DNA of 64,000 nucleotides from Cephalotrichum gorgonifer (Eukaryota > Ascomycota > Sordariomycetes > Microascales > Microascaceae): NCBI GenBank assembly GCA_900312665.1, contig ONZQ02000009.1, forward strand, positions 418,420 to 482,419. The letters run 5' to 3'. The notes beneath the pieces were generated by a model. It was not told the origin of the DNA and made no database searches. It saw only the letters and a program-made list of their open reading frames with translations. Shown here in pieces: positions 23,219 through 34,090 of the stretch. The number at the start of each line of letters is the position of its first letter. Positions within the stretch are counted from its first letter, which is position 1. The position numbers were made by a program, and so were the translations under genes.

Positions 23219-24570
23219 GACACTTGGCCCTTGTATAATAGGTATCATATCACATAACAAGAATCGTAACTACGAATTATCCTGTATTCGTTGTATCCGT
23301 CACATGGCAGCGGGTTGGTATCGACAACTAGCCGACGCCCCAAGTCTTGACCTGTATATCCAAGAGGTTCCGCGTTATATGATCGATCGATTACTACCTA
23401 TCATTTCAACATCAATTGTAGGTCGATCCATGTATAGTTTGCATTGCTATCTGGGTCTCCCGTGCATACTGTCTAATGTGGATTCTGACGTATTATTACA
23501 CACTGGCGTGAGGCGGCTGCCGCTAGGGGGACTTGTGGGGTGAAGTATGGAGTACATTAAACATCATTTGCAATTCGACCCATAATTTACACGTGATCGT
23601 TATCGATATGACATTCGCTCCGCTAGATTAGATTCCGCATCTGCCAATGCCAAGTGGGTATTATGTGCTTACAATGTAGTACTGTAGGACGAGTAGAGGG
23701 GAACAGAACACCTGCAATCATCCAGTCGAGAGCGTTTCCTCGCTTCGAAGTCGCCCACCGCCATCCGAATCGTCCATTACTTGTGCCATTCCTCTACGAG
23801 ATTCTTCAGGCGAATACCTCCCACATAGCGAATTCCAGAAACGTTCGACACTGACACCATCGCCCGACGGAACTATCGGGCTCTTCATTCCATACGCCGT
23901 TTTTTTTTATCCTCCCGCGCGAGACATGATGTCTCTCCCATAACAAGACTGCCAACAACAAACAAACCACAAAGCCAGGGCCCAGCTTCGAAACATCTGG
24001 CGTGATAAAGGTTTGAGGCGCCAGCTTTTTGTCCAGAACTTGCCTGGCTTCTTCGAATTCGCTGCGTAGCGGGCACTTTTTTTCCGGCCGTCTTCGACCT
24101 TTGTCTACATATTATTGGGCCTAGTCGCCGCGCTTTCTAGACGACGACGACAAGGCTGTCTCTACTCCTACGACGTCAACGCTTTACGCTATAACGGCCT
24201 CGGCGGAACACCGCCCGTGTGCCTCATCCCATCTTTGGGGTACGATATATCTACGACGCTCCTCTCCTCTCTCCGGGAAGCCCACTCGACATTCTTTTTC
24301 TTCCGTTGACCGGCGCCGAACACACTCGAGCTACCCACCACCGGCCATTCCGAATTCTCAATTTTAATTTGGGAAGCCTTGCCCTTCCCCTCACTCACGA
24401 ATTCATCTGATCGCATCGCCCTCGTGAAATTATCATCTGCCTCGCCTCGCCTTTGCACCCAGCGGCAGTTCATCATACCTACCCTCCTCGCGCCGGCGCA
24501 TCTGCCCGACGCCCTAGCTAGCGCCCTCGCCACCCGTCCGACGGATCGCATCTAGTACTACACCTTTGCC
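23219..24570. promoter_or_regulatory. Upstream region of the heat-shock factor gene
   Basis: 1.35 kb between CWC27 and the HSF start. TTCCAGAA at 23833-23840 is an inverted pair of heat-shock element half-sites (TTCnnGAA) about 730 bases before the ATG. A CACGTG lies at 23590-23595. The last 400 bases are pyrimidine-rich and probably a long 5' leader. No gene seen. Confidence 0.4.
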
Positions 24571-26875
24571 ATGACATCACCAAACCAAAGAAAGAGGCCG
24601 GCTCCGGGTGCGTCGCCTTCGATACCCATGCACTCCGTGGACCAGCAGTTCGCGGGAACGGACCATCTCGTCAGATGGAACTCGCCCGACAACTCCAACG
24701 GATATGTTGATGATGATGCTCAGACAATCGGCTCGTTCGGCATCACACAACCTCCCGCAAAGTTTGCACAGCCGCAGGTGCCCGCCGCGGCGTCCACCAT
24801 GCTGGCTAGGCGCCAGATGAACCGCGCTCTGGTACCCACTGGCGCCAGAGGGAACTTCGAAGGAGATTCAGACCCATGGAGTAGTCTTGTTCCGGCCGAT
24901 ACCGCGGTGTTGGATCCGACGGTAGGTGGGATGAATGAGCAAGATAATCTGGTCCAGCTGGAGCAGCTGGCGCTCAAGGCCAAGCGGGAAGCGGAGGCAA
25001 AGCGCAAGCAAATCCCACCGTTTGTACAGAAACTTAGCAGGTAGGTCAAGATCCCTTCCCCCCCTTTTCCTTTTTCTCTCTAGAGCGGGTGGCACGATAC
25101 TAACATTCATGCTCAGCTTTCTCAACGAGGGTAAGAACCAGGACCTAATCCGGTGGTCCGAGAAGGGCGATTCCTTCATTGTGGTTGATGAGGAAGAATT
25201 CGCAAAGAAACTCATTCCCGAGCTGTTCAAGCACAACAATTACGCCTCTTTCGTTCGGCAATTGAACATGTATGGGTTTCACAAGCGCGTGGGCCTATCG
25301 GACAACTCAATGCGTGCCAGTGAGCGGAAGAATAAGAGTCCTAGCGAGTACTCGAATCCCTACTTCCGGCGAGGGCACCCAAACCTTCTCTGGCTGATAA
25401 CAAAGCCGAAGGGTAACAGCAAGGCGAAGAAGCCAAACAAGAATCCCGACCAGGATGTGGATAGCGAGGAAGACGCCGGCGCAGACGAGGCCCAGCCATA
25501 TGCGACCGTCCAAGGTGGCATGTCGCTCTCGGAAGTAGGCGCCTCGAAGAAGGATATCTCTGTTTTCCGGGATGAGTTCAAGAAGATCCGTGAGCACCAA
25601 CAAGTCATTCTCTCTCGCATGCAGCGACTTGAGCAGAACCAGCAGCGCATCGAACAACAGCAACGTGCGCAGCAGCAGAAAGACCAGCGAGTGGATGAGA
25701 TTTACCGACTATTCATGCGCCACGAAAACTCGCTGCAGAACATGATGCAGATCCTGGTATACCACTTTAAGAAGACTCTGGAGGATGGGAAGTCAGCGCA
25801 GCAAATTAAGGATATCATGGCATCTGGTTTCCTTCCTGGCGGAAGTCATTCATCCAGCCACGGTATTGTCGAGCTCGATGATCTCGCGAACCCCCAGCCG
25901 AAGTCCCCAGGCCCGGTCGGGACAGGGAGGAGGGCACCTCGGCTCCTAGAGGCTCCTCCTAGCGTTGGCAACACGGGAAGTGTTCACACACTGTCACCAT
26001 CGCCCACGCCCGGCTACTCTGCTGGGCCTGAGATGGGGACTGTCACGGAAATTCTGGAGAACACACCCGTCGACGCAAGCGGTTCTGCGTATGACCTGGG
26101 CCCCGATCTAGACACGAAGCAGCAGGAAAATCTTCTCCGACTCCTTCACGACGCCAACAAAGACGCGGCAGCAGTCAACGCGCTTTCCCGAATGGGCACG
26201 GGAGATCAGAGCACCATGCCCAATCCTCATCCCAACATCCCGACAAACCCCGTACCACAGGCGGCAGGCAACCCTCGCCCGTCTGGAATGGGCCAAAGAG
26301 AAGAAGTCCACCGTCCAATGTCGAGCGGCGGCAACCCATCCGCTGTCCCTGCGTCCATACCAGCCCAGAACTATTTCGCAGCTTCGTCAGCGGCCGCACC
26401 TCCCGCCCCATCCGCCTCCACATCCATGCCCTCAGGGGTAAACCCAACTGCGTCTGCGGCCTCAGACATGTCGCATTTCCCCCCTGCCCCTCACTCGATA
26501 CCCCGTGGTCTAGAAGACATCACCTACAACTCAAAAGAATTCGAACACCTCAAGAAACTACAGGCTGCGCAGGACGCCAACATCCAACTCCTCGGCTCCA
26601 AGATCGCGCCGCTCAGCCCGTTGGGCCAGATCTCCGGCGCGAGCCCCGACGGCGGGGACTACTTCCAGGGAGGAAACTTCGACCTCAACGATCCGACGTT
26701 TAACGAGTTCATCAACTCCGATCCCTTCAGCAACGAGGGTGACGCCACCGGTGGGGACCAGCCGAACTACGATTTTGACCTGAGCCTACTGGGCATGCCA
26801 AACGCAGCTAGCCCTAATGTTACGGAGGATGTTCAGAATGGTGAGGCGGGGGCGAAGCGGAGGAGGGTTCAGTGA
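24571..26875 (+). CDS. hsf1: Heat-shock transcription factor (Hsf1 type)
   Basis: Exons 24571-25040 and 25117-26875 join in frame to 742 residues. The HSF DNA-binding domain lies at about 148-252 (IPPFVQKLSSFLNEG, LFKHNNYASFVRQLNMYGF, YFRRGHPNLLW). A Gln-rich heptad coiled coil at about 311-375 should mediate trimerisation. The C-terminal half is Pro/Ser/Ala-rich with acidic aromatic patches near the end (DYFQGGNFDLNDP, NYDFDLSLLG) that resemble activation segments. The unusually long N-terminus (about 147 residues) is as in filamentous fungal Hsf1. The factor binds nGAAn repeats and drives chaperone genes. The intron falls exactly within the start of the DNA-binding domain, a position to confirm by cDNA. 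Confidence 0.95.
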
Positions 26876-27666
26876 AGCGAGTGTTTTCAGACGGCAAGGA
26901 GTGCTTTATGCGAATACGAATGCGGCTCAGGCATCTTTGGGGCGTTCGGTAAGGGATACAAGGAATACTGGGATGTCTGCCCTCGGGTTTTGCGAGGCTA
27001 AACAGGAAGGGAAGCGGAGCGGTGGTTCGGTCATACAGGGTGTGTTTCTGCAATATTTGGTATCGTCAGGAGGTCACAGCTGAACAGTCTGGTAAAAAGG
27101 GGGGAGGGGAGGCAAGTATGCAGGCACCTTTTTTCGATACCCATTCGATAATAGAAGATAAATCAGATGGTTAAGGATGGGATATTTTGAAGATCAGTTT
27201 CCATTCAGGATATTCTGGCAATAAGAATAATGGAGGTGAGCGGGGGCTGCCCATAGATATCGAGCAGTCTTGTATTCCCGACAGCTCTGAAAACGTGGGA
27301 CTGGGCGGCGTCCCGAAGTGCGAGCTACGAGATCCCGTGGTGGGGGTGGGGCTCTCCTATCTCGTAGGGTATTCCACCTCGGCATTGAAGCTGCCTTACA
27401 GGATGGCATTGAGGGAGAGACCTATGGCTTCGGGGCTACTCGCGCGGAGGTGGCCCCCTCGCCATCCCAGGACGCCCTCTCGCCCATCGCCTACGTTCAA
27501 GAGCCCGTCCTCGTCAAGTGATGCGCGCGTAGGAGTTATAACGGCGCAACTGATCTGCCCACGCCACATGTCCTCCCCCCCCCCTTGCCCCTCCTCCTCC
27601 TTATCGTGCAAAGGTTTAGACCGAAAAAAAAGTCCGGGTACCCTTTTTTCTTGCGCAACCCCACCT
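26876..27666. other. Intergenic, convergent 3' regions
   Basis: Space between the stops of HSF (+) and the cyclophilin (-). Contains C-runs and short A-runs. No gene is supported. Confidence 0.5.
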
Positions 27667-28240
27667 TCACCCCGCCAAGGGATTCGCATGAACCGTCACC
27701 CTCTCGATCCTCAGCGGCTCCTTTGGCCGATTCTTCCCGTCCACGGCCACGCCCTCCATCTCCGCCAGCGTCTTCTCGCTCTCCTCCCCCAGCACCCTCC
27801 CGAAGACGGTGTTCAGGCCGTCCAGGTGGGGCGCCTTGTCCAGCAGTATGAAGAACTGCGAGCCGTTGGTGTCGGGGCCCTTGTTCGCCATCGAGACCAC
27901 GCCGCGCGAGGTGTGGCGCAGGCCGGGGCGGAACTCGTCGGCAAAGGTGCCGCCCCAGATGGAGCGGCCGGACTTTGGGTTCGAGGGCGTGGGGGCACCG
28001 GGCCCGCCGGTCTGGATCATGAAGGAGGGGATGAGGCGGTGGAAGGGGGAGGAGTTGTAGTAGCCGGATGCGCAGAGGGCGAGGAAGTTCTAGAGGCGTT
28101 TCTGTTGTCAGGATGGGGGCCTGAGGGGGGGCCTGAGGGGGGGAGGAGGAGGAAGAACATACTTCTGCTGTCTTGGGGACGCTTTCGCAGAAGACTTCGA
28201 TTTTTATGTTTCCATGGTTGGTGTGGAGGGTGACGGACAT
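27667..28240 (-). CDS. cyp10: PPIL3-type cyclophilin
   Basis: Exons 28240-28163 and 28089-27667 join in frame to 166 residues. It is a minimal cyclophilin domain: starts MSVTLHTNHGNIKIEVF, then SPFHRLIPSFMIQTG, RGVVSMANKGPDTNGSQFFI and a HANPLAG end. The opening and the HANP end match human PPIL3 and fungal CypJ-type enzymes, cis-trans prolyl isomerases found in spliceosomes. A short Pro/Gly loop (GPGAPTPSNPKSG) is inserted before the SIWGG motif, where others have a DPTGTG-like loop. Length is close to the family norm (about 160-167). Confidence 0.93.
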
Positions 28241-31200
28241 TGTGTTTGTCGTATGCGGCAGGTAATGGGTAAAAGGTTTAAAGAGACAAAAGGCCAGGTC
28301 GTGGTATTACACAGTACATATAGTTGCGGCTCGTTCTTGCGCCAGAGTATTGTCTTCCTGAGGGCTCGAGGGGTTGATGATGCAAAGCCGAACTAGAGCT
28401 ATGGACCTGGAGCAGTCGAAGGTGGGTCCTATGAACATTAAAGTGGGTCTAGTCCACTTCATGTTCGGTTTAATAGTGACCACGACCAAGACGCGCCTAG
28501 TATTAGTAAACACGCGTTGGCGCAGTGCCCACTGGAGAACGTGTCGAGCTCTCTCTCCCAAGCTATCACGGAGCTCACAAAACTTCCCCCAACACAGTCC
28601 CAGACCCCAGTTCTGCTGCGGATCACGGCCCCAGCTCCTCTCAGCCATTGCCCGAATTCCACTCCAACCCATACATCATTGCTTTCACCGACCAGGACAC
28701 AATGGCCAGACAAATTTGGCGCGACAGGCCGAAGCTCTTTCGCGGCGACGAGTCTCTCTCAATCCGCAACCCACGCACGACGCCCGCCCCACAGTTCTCC
28801 GAGCACCGTTTTCCGAAACGAATGTCTATCGCAGGCCTCCCCTACAGATCTGGGTCCCCCGCGATATGCCGCCCTAGAGCCTGGATCGGGACCTCTACGC
28901 CGGACGGTGTCAAGTATCGCGTCGGACCAGCCGCTAAATCGGCACAGTCTAGCTGGGGAGAACGGTGCCTCGGAACTTAACCCTAATTAGCCCTTTGGAT
29001 TTGTCTTGCGCCCCATAGTCGTTCATATCTGCCCCCTCCCACGCTTTTTAGCTCCCAGAGGAGGGCCCTTGTATCGCCAGATGCCGCTGAAAAGTGGTCA
29101 CGGCTGATCGGGTGCTCCGAGGGGTAGGGACCGGCGGGAGGACGGGGTGGGCTCGGAACGTTCCAGTCACTTCGGTGCGCGAGGGAGAAGCCCCCTGAGT
29201 CAGAAGCGGTGAGAACCTCTGGCCTGAGGTCGCTCAACAGGGCTACTCCGCTGGTACAGTACTTTGGTCATGTTTATGGACTTGGCCTGGCGATGCGAGC
29301 GTCTCGATTTGGTTGGAGAAGGCTTTTTTTTTTCTGCAGACACATGTCCCTTCGCGGCCCCAAACTCTTACCCCCTGGTGTTCTTCCGGGACAGGTTTGC
29401 GGTGCGATTGAAGAGGAGGGGGAGGGCTCGGCCCGGCTACAGACGGTCAGGGGTGCTCGCATTTCTTCCGAATCTTCGGACCATACGCGTATGACTTGCC
29501 TCGCCCGAATCACTTGACCCTCCCTTTTGGGAGGTGCCCTGTGAGCGAGGGTCATATCGCTACAAAGGGAAGTGCGTCCTACGGCCCCCGACGGCACACA
29601 AGACCCTTGCTGCTGCCTCGTTGCCTTACTCGATAGCCCTCCGCACCCCGAATCTTTAGACACAACCTCGGAGGCCGTTTTCTCGGTGTACATGTGTCGC
29701 AGGCCTTCATCCCTTCCAGCATCGATTCGCCTGCTCCCAAGGCCCGTACCACAGCGAAATACGCTACCGGTATTGACATGCTTGCATGTGGTCCGACCAG
29801 GCGCATTAGCCGCAGCCCTCTTGGGTTTCTATCCCAACGAGGTGGGCGGGCACCAAGTATAACTCCTCCTTCGCCGAGAGGCATCGGAAGGGTTCTTCCT
29901 CTGCTCTCGGAATCTACCCAAAGAAATTTGGGTCCGGCGGAGATGACAGCACGGTTTCTTTCCCCCGGTTCTTGTCCGTGCGTAACCAGCCCTCCTCCGC
30001 TCTCTTTACTCATCGTGATGAGACTTGGGACGGAGAGGAAACAAGAAATATCAGCGTTTGGCAGTGTGAACATACGGAAAGAGCTTCGGTCTGGCTGTGC
30101 TCAGGCTTTTTGGGGAAACTGAGTCCTGGCCCGGGGAGTTTGGGTTTGGAGTGGATTCGACAAACGGTATTGGCTTCTTGATGGAGTTGCTCGGAATTCC
30201 CAAACCCGGTATCCCGCTACCTCTGCTGGAATTAGAGCAGGGGAGATGGGGCGTTGAAACGGTTACGGGACCCAGCGCCGCTGGCTGTCAAAGTCTAGTA
30301 CTTGTCCGGAACCCGTGGATGGCTCTTGAACCCACTCGAAGTCCTTGCCGGGGGGGAGGGGGCGGGAATGAGAGATCACACTTGGACAAGGGCAGGCCCT
30401 GCTGGTAGGGTAGCCCTGGCTGCGCCCTCTCCAGAAATGGCGAGAGGCGCGGCCCTCCATCTTTTTTTGGAGATGAGTCGAGCCCGTATTCCCGTGGTTG
30501 TGGTCGCGAACTAACAGGTCTGCAGGTAATAGACTCGATCGCCGGGGACGTCCGTGTGGGCTGAGCGCCAGCTTTTGACTTGCACCGCAGACAACGCGAT
30601 GTGCGGCGGCTGCACCTGGGGCAGTATCGCTTCCTAATTTGGAAAGCTGCAGCCAGGCCATGCCGGGGCCACACACTTCTCGTATAAATAGCCCGAGACG
30701 ACATTGCATGCGTCACATCTGCACAGTGATGCCGGTCGCAGACGGACATGGATGTCGTCCTTCGATCGGGGAAACATTGTGCCATCGCCGCACACCAACT
30801 AGCTGGCATTGCCCCACGGCCGGCCGAGGGCCCGGCAAGGACGGCGGCCGCGTTGGTCCTCACTTTGCCCGCGCTCGATCCGTCCACTTTCCTGTCGTTC
30901 TCCCTTGCAGCGTCCGAGTGTCACGCCCATGTCATGTCATCCTGGGGATATTGCCATAGCTGCCCCCTTTGGGGAGCGATAGCCGACATCTACATGGTGC
31001 CACCTCTCATGCACGGTCCATCCCCCGCGGCGGTAGAGTGTCCGGGGGACACTCCCGCAGTGACCCGGATGGCACTCGGCCGAGGCGACGGGGCAGGCTG
31101 CAAAACGCCGCGATCTATCACACTAAGCACTATAACTTCAAGAACTAGAGCTCGCTTCTTGTGGTTTATTCACCGTGCCTTTGGTGTTAAATCAAGTCGT

Positions 31201-32164
31201 GGGAGGTTGATCCCTGCAGACCGATGTTCCTACTCCTCCCACCGGTCGCAAGGACAGGGTATACACCGCGCGCAACGGGGAAACAGCCTCATCTTCTCGC
31301 ACCGAGTAGTAGTTCCCGAGTACCTCCCCGCCCAAGTCCAGGTCTGGCCGTATTCGTACTTGTACAAACAAGGGCATCCACCAAATGCCAAAGCCCCCGT
31401 GTTATAAGAATAACTCAGAGGGGGGCGGGTTAGTTCATCTATCACTTTATTTATACTATAATCTATATTTGTAGCACCGTTGGGGCAGAATTTAGAAGTG
31501 TTGGCCTCGCCCGTTAGTTGCCCCCTGTTAGCTGTATTAGCTGTATGACCAGGACAGGGGAAGGGTTGGCGAGCAAGTTTGCCGACGCATTAGCTACGCT
31601 GCAGTACTACGCTGCCAGGGAGTCGACATGCCTCTCAACCGCAAGGGAGGCAGGCGGATGAGACCGGGGGGGTAACATACTTTCCGCGCCAGGTAGTACG
31701 CCCCTGGCGTTTGTGTGCTGTTAGAGTGCCGGAGCAATTCGTCCGAATCCGAAGCTGGATTAACTATTTCCTTGTAGCACTGGTATAATTATCGACGACG
31801 ACTAAAAATCCTCTGGTATGTCTGAATGGTCTGCGCGGAAGAACCTAGAGAGAAAGTAGAGAGAAAAAAGAAATAATAAACAATGATTTTCCGCCTGATC
31901 GGTGTCTTTCGCGTGAACAAGCGGCGTCTCTTCCTTCAACTTGGCACCAACGTACTAGCTCATGAGGAATAACTCGTGTCTCGCCCACATCGGACTGGGT
32001 TCCGAACGTCCTCCAGATAGAAAGAAAAAAATAAAAGAAAAAAAGGAGAAAAGCTCCTATCCCTCCCCGCCTATCCCTTCCTCCCGTGGCGTCCAAAGCG
32101 CCCTGCATGCTGCCTGCACTTCACCCATTTTCCCTTTTCCCCCCTCCTCATCCATAAGATATTA
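28241..32164. other. Gene-poor stretch, 3.9 kb
   Basis: No gene is supported. Frames on all six tracks are short, shift frequently and show no family resemblance. A TATAAATA box at 30683-30690 is followed 58 bases later by an ATG opening a 219-codon frame (30748-31407), with no recognisable product. The last 700 bases are more AT-rich. There are no clear inverted terminal repeats. Confidence 0.5.
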
Positions 32165-32735
32165 TTACAAGTATCGCAGTCTGGAACCCTCTCCGGCCCG
32201 TCCACCCCGATCCCCAATGCTGTCGCCGGCCCCGGCGTGCAAGGGGCATGAGTGTCGGCCCCACTCCGCACTCGGCGCACCGGACGGCCCCGCGCCGGTC
32301 GCGTCGACATCGGGCCACCGCGCAACGGTGTATCCGTGCCCCAATATGCGGTCACGCATGATGGGGTAGCACATATCGGGTGAGGGAGATGGCTCCGGGT
32401 CCTCGGCCTCGTGGGCGTCACATCCCTCCGCCTGGGGCCACACGCTCTTGTCAGTCTTATCCTCTAGGTTGCCTCACCGGTGTAGATGGCAAGGAGCAAG
32501 GGGGTCGTCGTGTATGTTTGTGCTTGTGGTCATGGTGTTGCTAGGCAGGGAGGGGGGGGGGGGGGGGGTTTNAAAGGGGAGTGAAAGAGGAGGGACAGGA
32601 AGAGACGCTCGGACTCACCAGGCAGGTAATGCAAGCTTCGCCATTGACGTAAACCCAGTTCTGGCACGACTTCGCGTAGAAGTACTTGCACCTGTACTTG
32701 TAGAAGCCGCCGCTTCCGCTCATGTCCTTTGCCAT
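32165..32735 (-). CDS. Small Cys-containing fungal protein, 137 aa
   Basis: Exons 32735-32619 and 32461-32165 join in frame to 137 residues across an intron with a GTGAGT donor and a CTAGAG acceptor. The first 39 residues (FYKYRCKYFYAKSCQNW, then ACITCL) place Cys at 16, 24, 35 and 38, spaced like a small zinc-binding module, and resemble short proteins I recall from other Sordariomycetes. The second exon is charged then Gly/Ala-rich and much less conserved-looking, so the gene end is less sure. The intron contains a G-homopolymer and one undetermined base at 32572. A nearby second ATG at codon 5 is an alternative start. Function unknown. Confidence 0.6.
32554..32572. other. Poly-G tract ending in an undetermined base
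   Basis: A run of G of at least 17 bases, followed by TT and an N at 32572, within the intron of the small Cys-rich gene. It is a probable sequencing or assembly weak point, so intron length here is uncertain. Confidence 0.9.
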
Positions 32736-33604
32736 TGCCAATGCTGGAGTTGACCGACGTAGTAAAAGAAAAATGGAAAGCCACACACACAGTAAAAGAC
32801 GAAAAGAGGGACGAGAGAAGAGAGGGGAGAAAGTGGTAGTGGCGAGGTGACGTGACGTGGAACCCGAGTAAGATGGGAAAAGGAAGGGGGGGGGGAGGGC
32901 ACTGTCCGCTGACAGTGAAGCGGCGGTTACGCTTAAGGAAGCGAGTATGTAAAAGGAAGCAAGTAGGTCTTTTTTTTTTTACCCAACTGGTTCAAGGAGA
33001 GAGAGAGGCCGGGGTGGTGTATAAGTCGGATGTCCCCGTAAGAGCAAAAGCGAGGCCGAGGTCTGTGTAAGTCGGAAAACCACCACAATGTTTTCTTCCA
33101 ATACCTAGTAAAAGGAACGAAGTCGGAGAAGGGCACTGGGGAGGAACGACGAGAGAATGAGGCTTTACGAGTATATGGATATACACACATATATATAAGC
33201 CAAGGTCCGAGAGAGAAGAGCAATATGTGCCCCATCGGGTGATATGGAATGCTAGCAAACGGCTCTTTTGTTTTCCCTTTCTTACAAACTAGCCTAACAC
33301 GCCAGGAAGGCCCCTCCAACTTGAAACTTTTCCATCCCATCCAGTAACGGGTTGAAAAGGGGGGGTGAGCAAAAGAGAGATGAGAGAGGGGAGAAGGGGA
33401 GGGAGGGGGGAAAGGGTCCCCGTCCTATGCAGCCACGCGCCCTCGTGTCTATCTACTAGATGCTAGAAATGCGTGACCCCAGTTATATTTTATCTGGATC
33501 GGGATCATTTCTCCCTCAAAATCCTTTCTGCGGCGGACGTCGACGCAGCAGGGTAGTATCACACCAAAAGAGAAAACAACCCCCTCTCAAAAACCCTCTC
33601 TTTT

Positions 33605-33655
33605 TCATTGGTTTGGTCTGGTTGGGTCTGGTCTGGTTCGGTTTGGTTCGGGTTT
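33605..33655. repeat. Degenerate TTGGTCTGG minisatellite
   Basis: About 50 bases made of imperfect repeats of TTGGT, CTGG and TTCGG words, followed by a poly-T tract. Intergenic. Confidence 0.75.
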
Positions 33656-34020
33656 TTTCTTTTTTTTTTTTTGTATATATGATAGAAGCGCGCGGGGCCG
33701 GGCTCCGCGTGTGAGTGGAAAAATAGTGTGGACTCGCCCTGTGGCACGCTCGGTGGGTCCGAAGTTCTGGCGGCGGCCCATCAGGATCCGCGGCGGCCCC
33801 GCCCCACCTTCACCCACTCCATGCCCATCACCGGCCCTCGTCTTTCCAGTCTAACGACTAGATGAGTTTCCATTGGGGGGAAGAAAGGGGAGGGGGGAGG
33901 GGGGATGTCAAAAACTACCCGGACGCTATAAGGCTACTTCGCTTTGAAGCTTGGGCCCCTGTCTATGGTCCAATTCTCCGTTGCCTGCCGGGATGAGGGA
34001 GGACGCCGGCGGAGGCGGCC

Positions 34021-34090
34021 GCGTGTGCGTGTGCGTGCGTGCGTGTGCGTGTGCGTGTGCGTGTGTGTGTGTATGTGTGTGTGTATGTGA
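34021..34090. repeat. GT/GTGC microsatellite
   Basis: Alternating GT and GC dinucleotides over about 70 bases, with occasional TATG interruptions. Alternating purine-pyrimidine DNA of this type can adopt Z-form; no gene overlaps it. Confidence 0.9.

Noticed and set aside
24189..24551. Minus-strand frame upstream of HSF
   Set aside because: No homology or splice signals; it lies in the probable 5' leader of HSF.
29274..30887. Several 100-200 codon frames at 29.3-30.9 kb, considered as a possible transposon
   Set aside because: No transposase or reverse-transcriptase motif, no terminal repeats and no target-site duplication could be seen.
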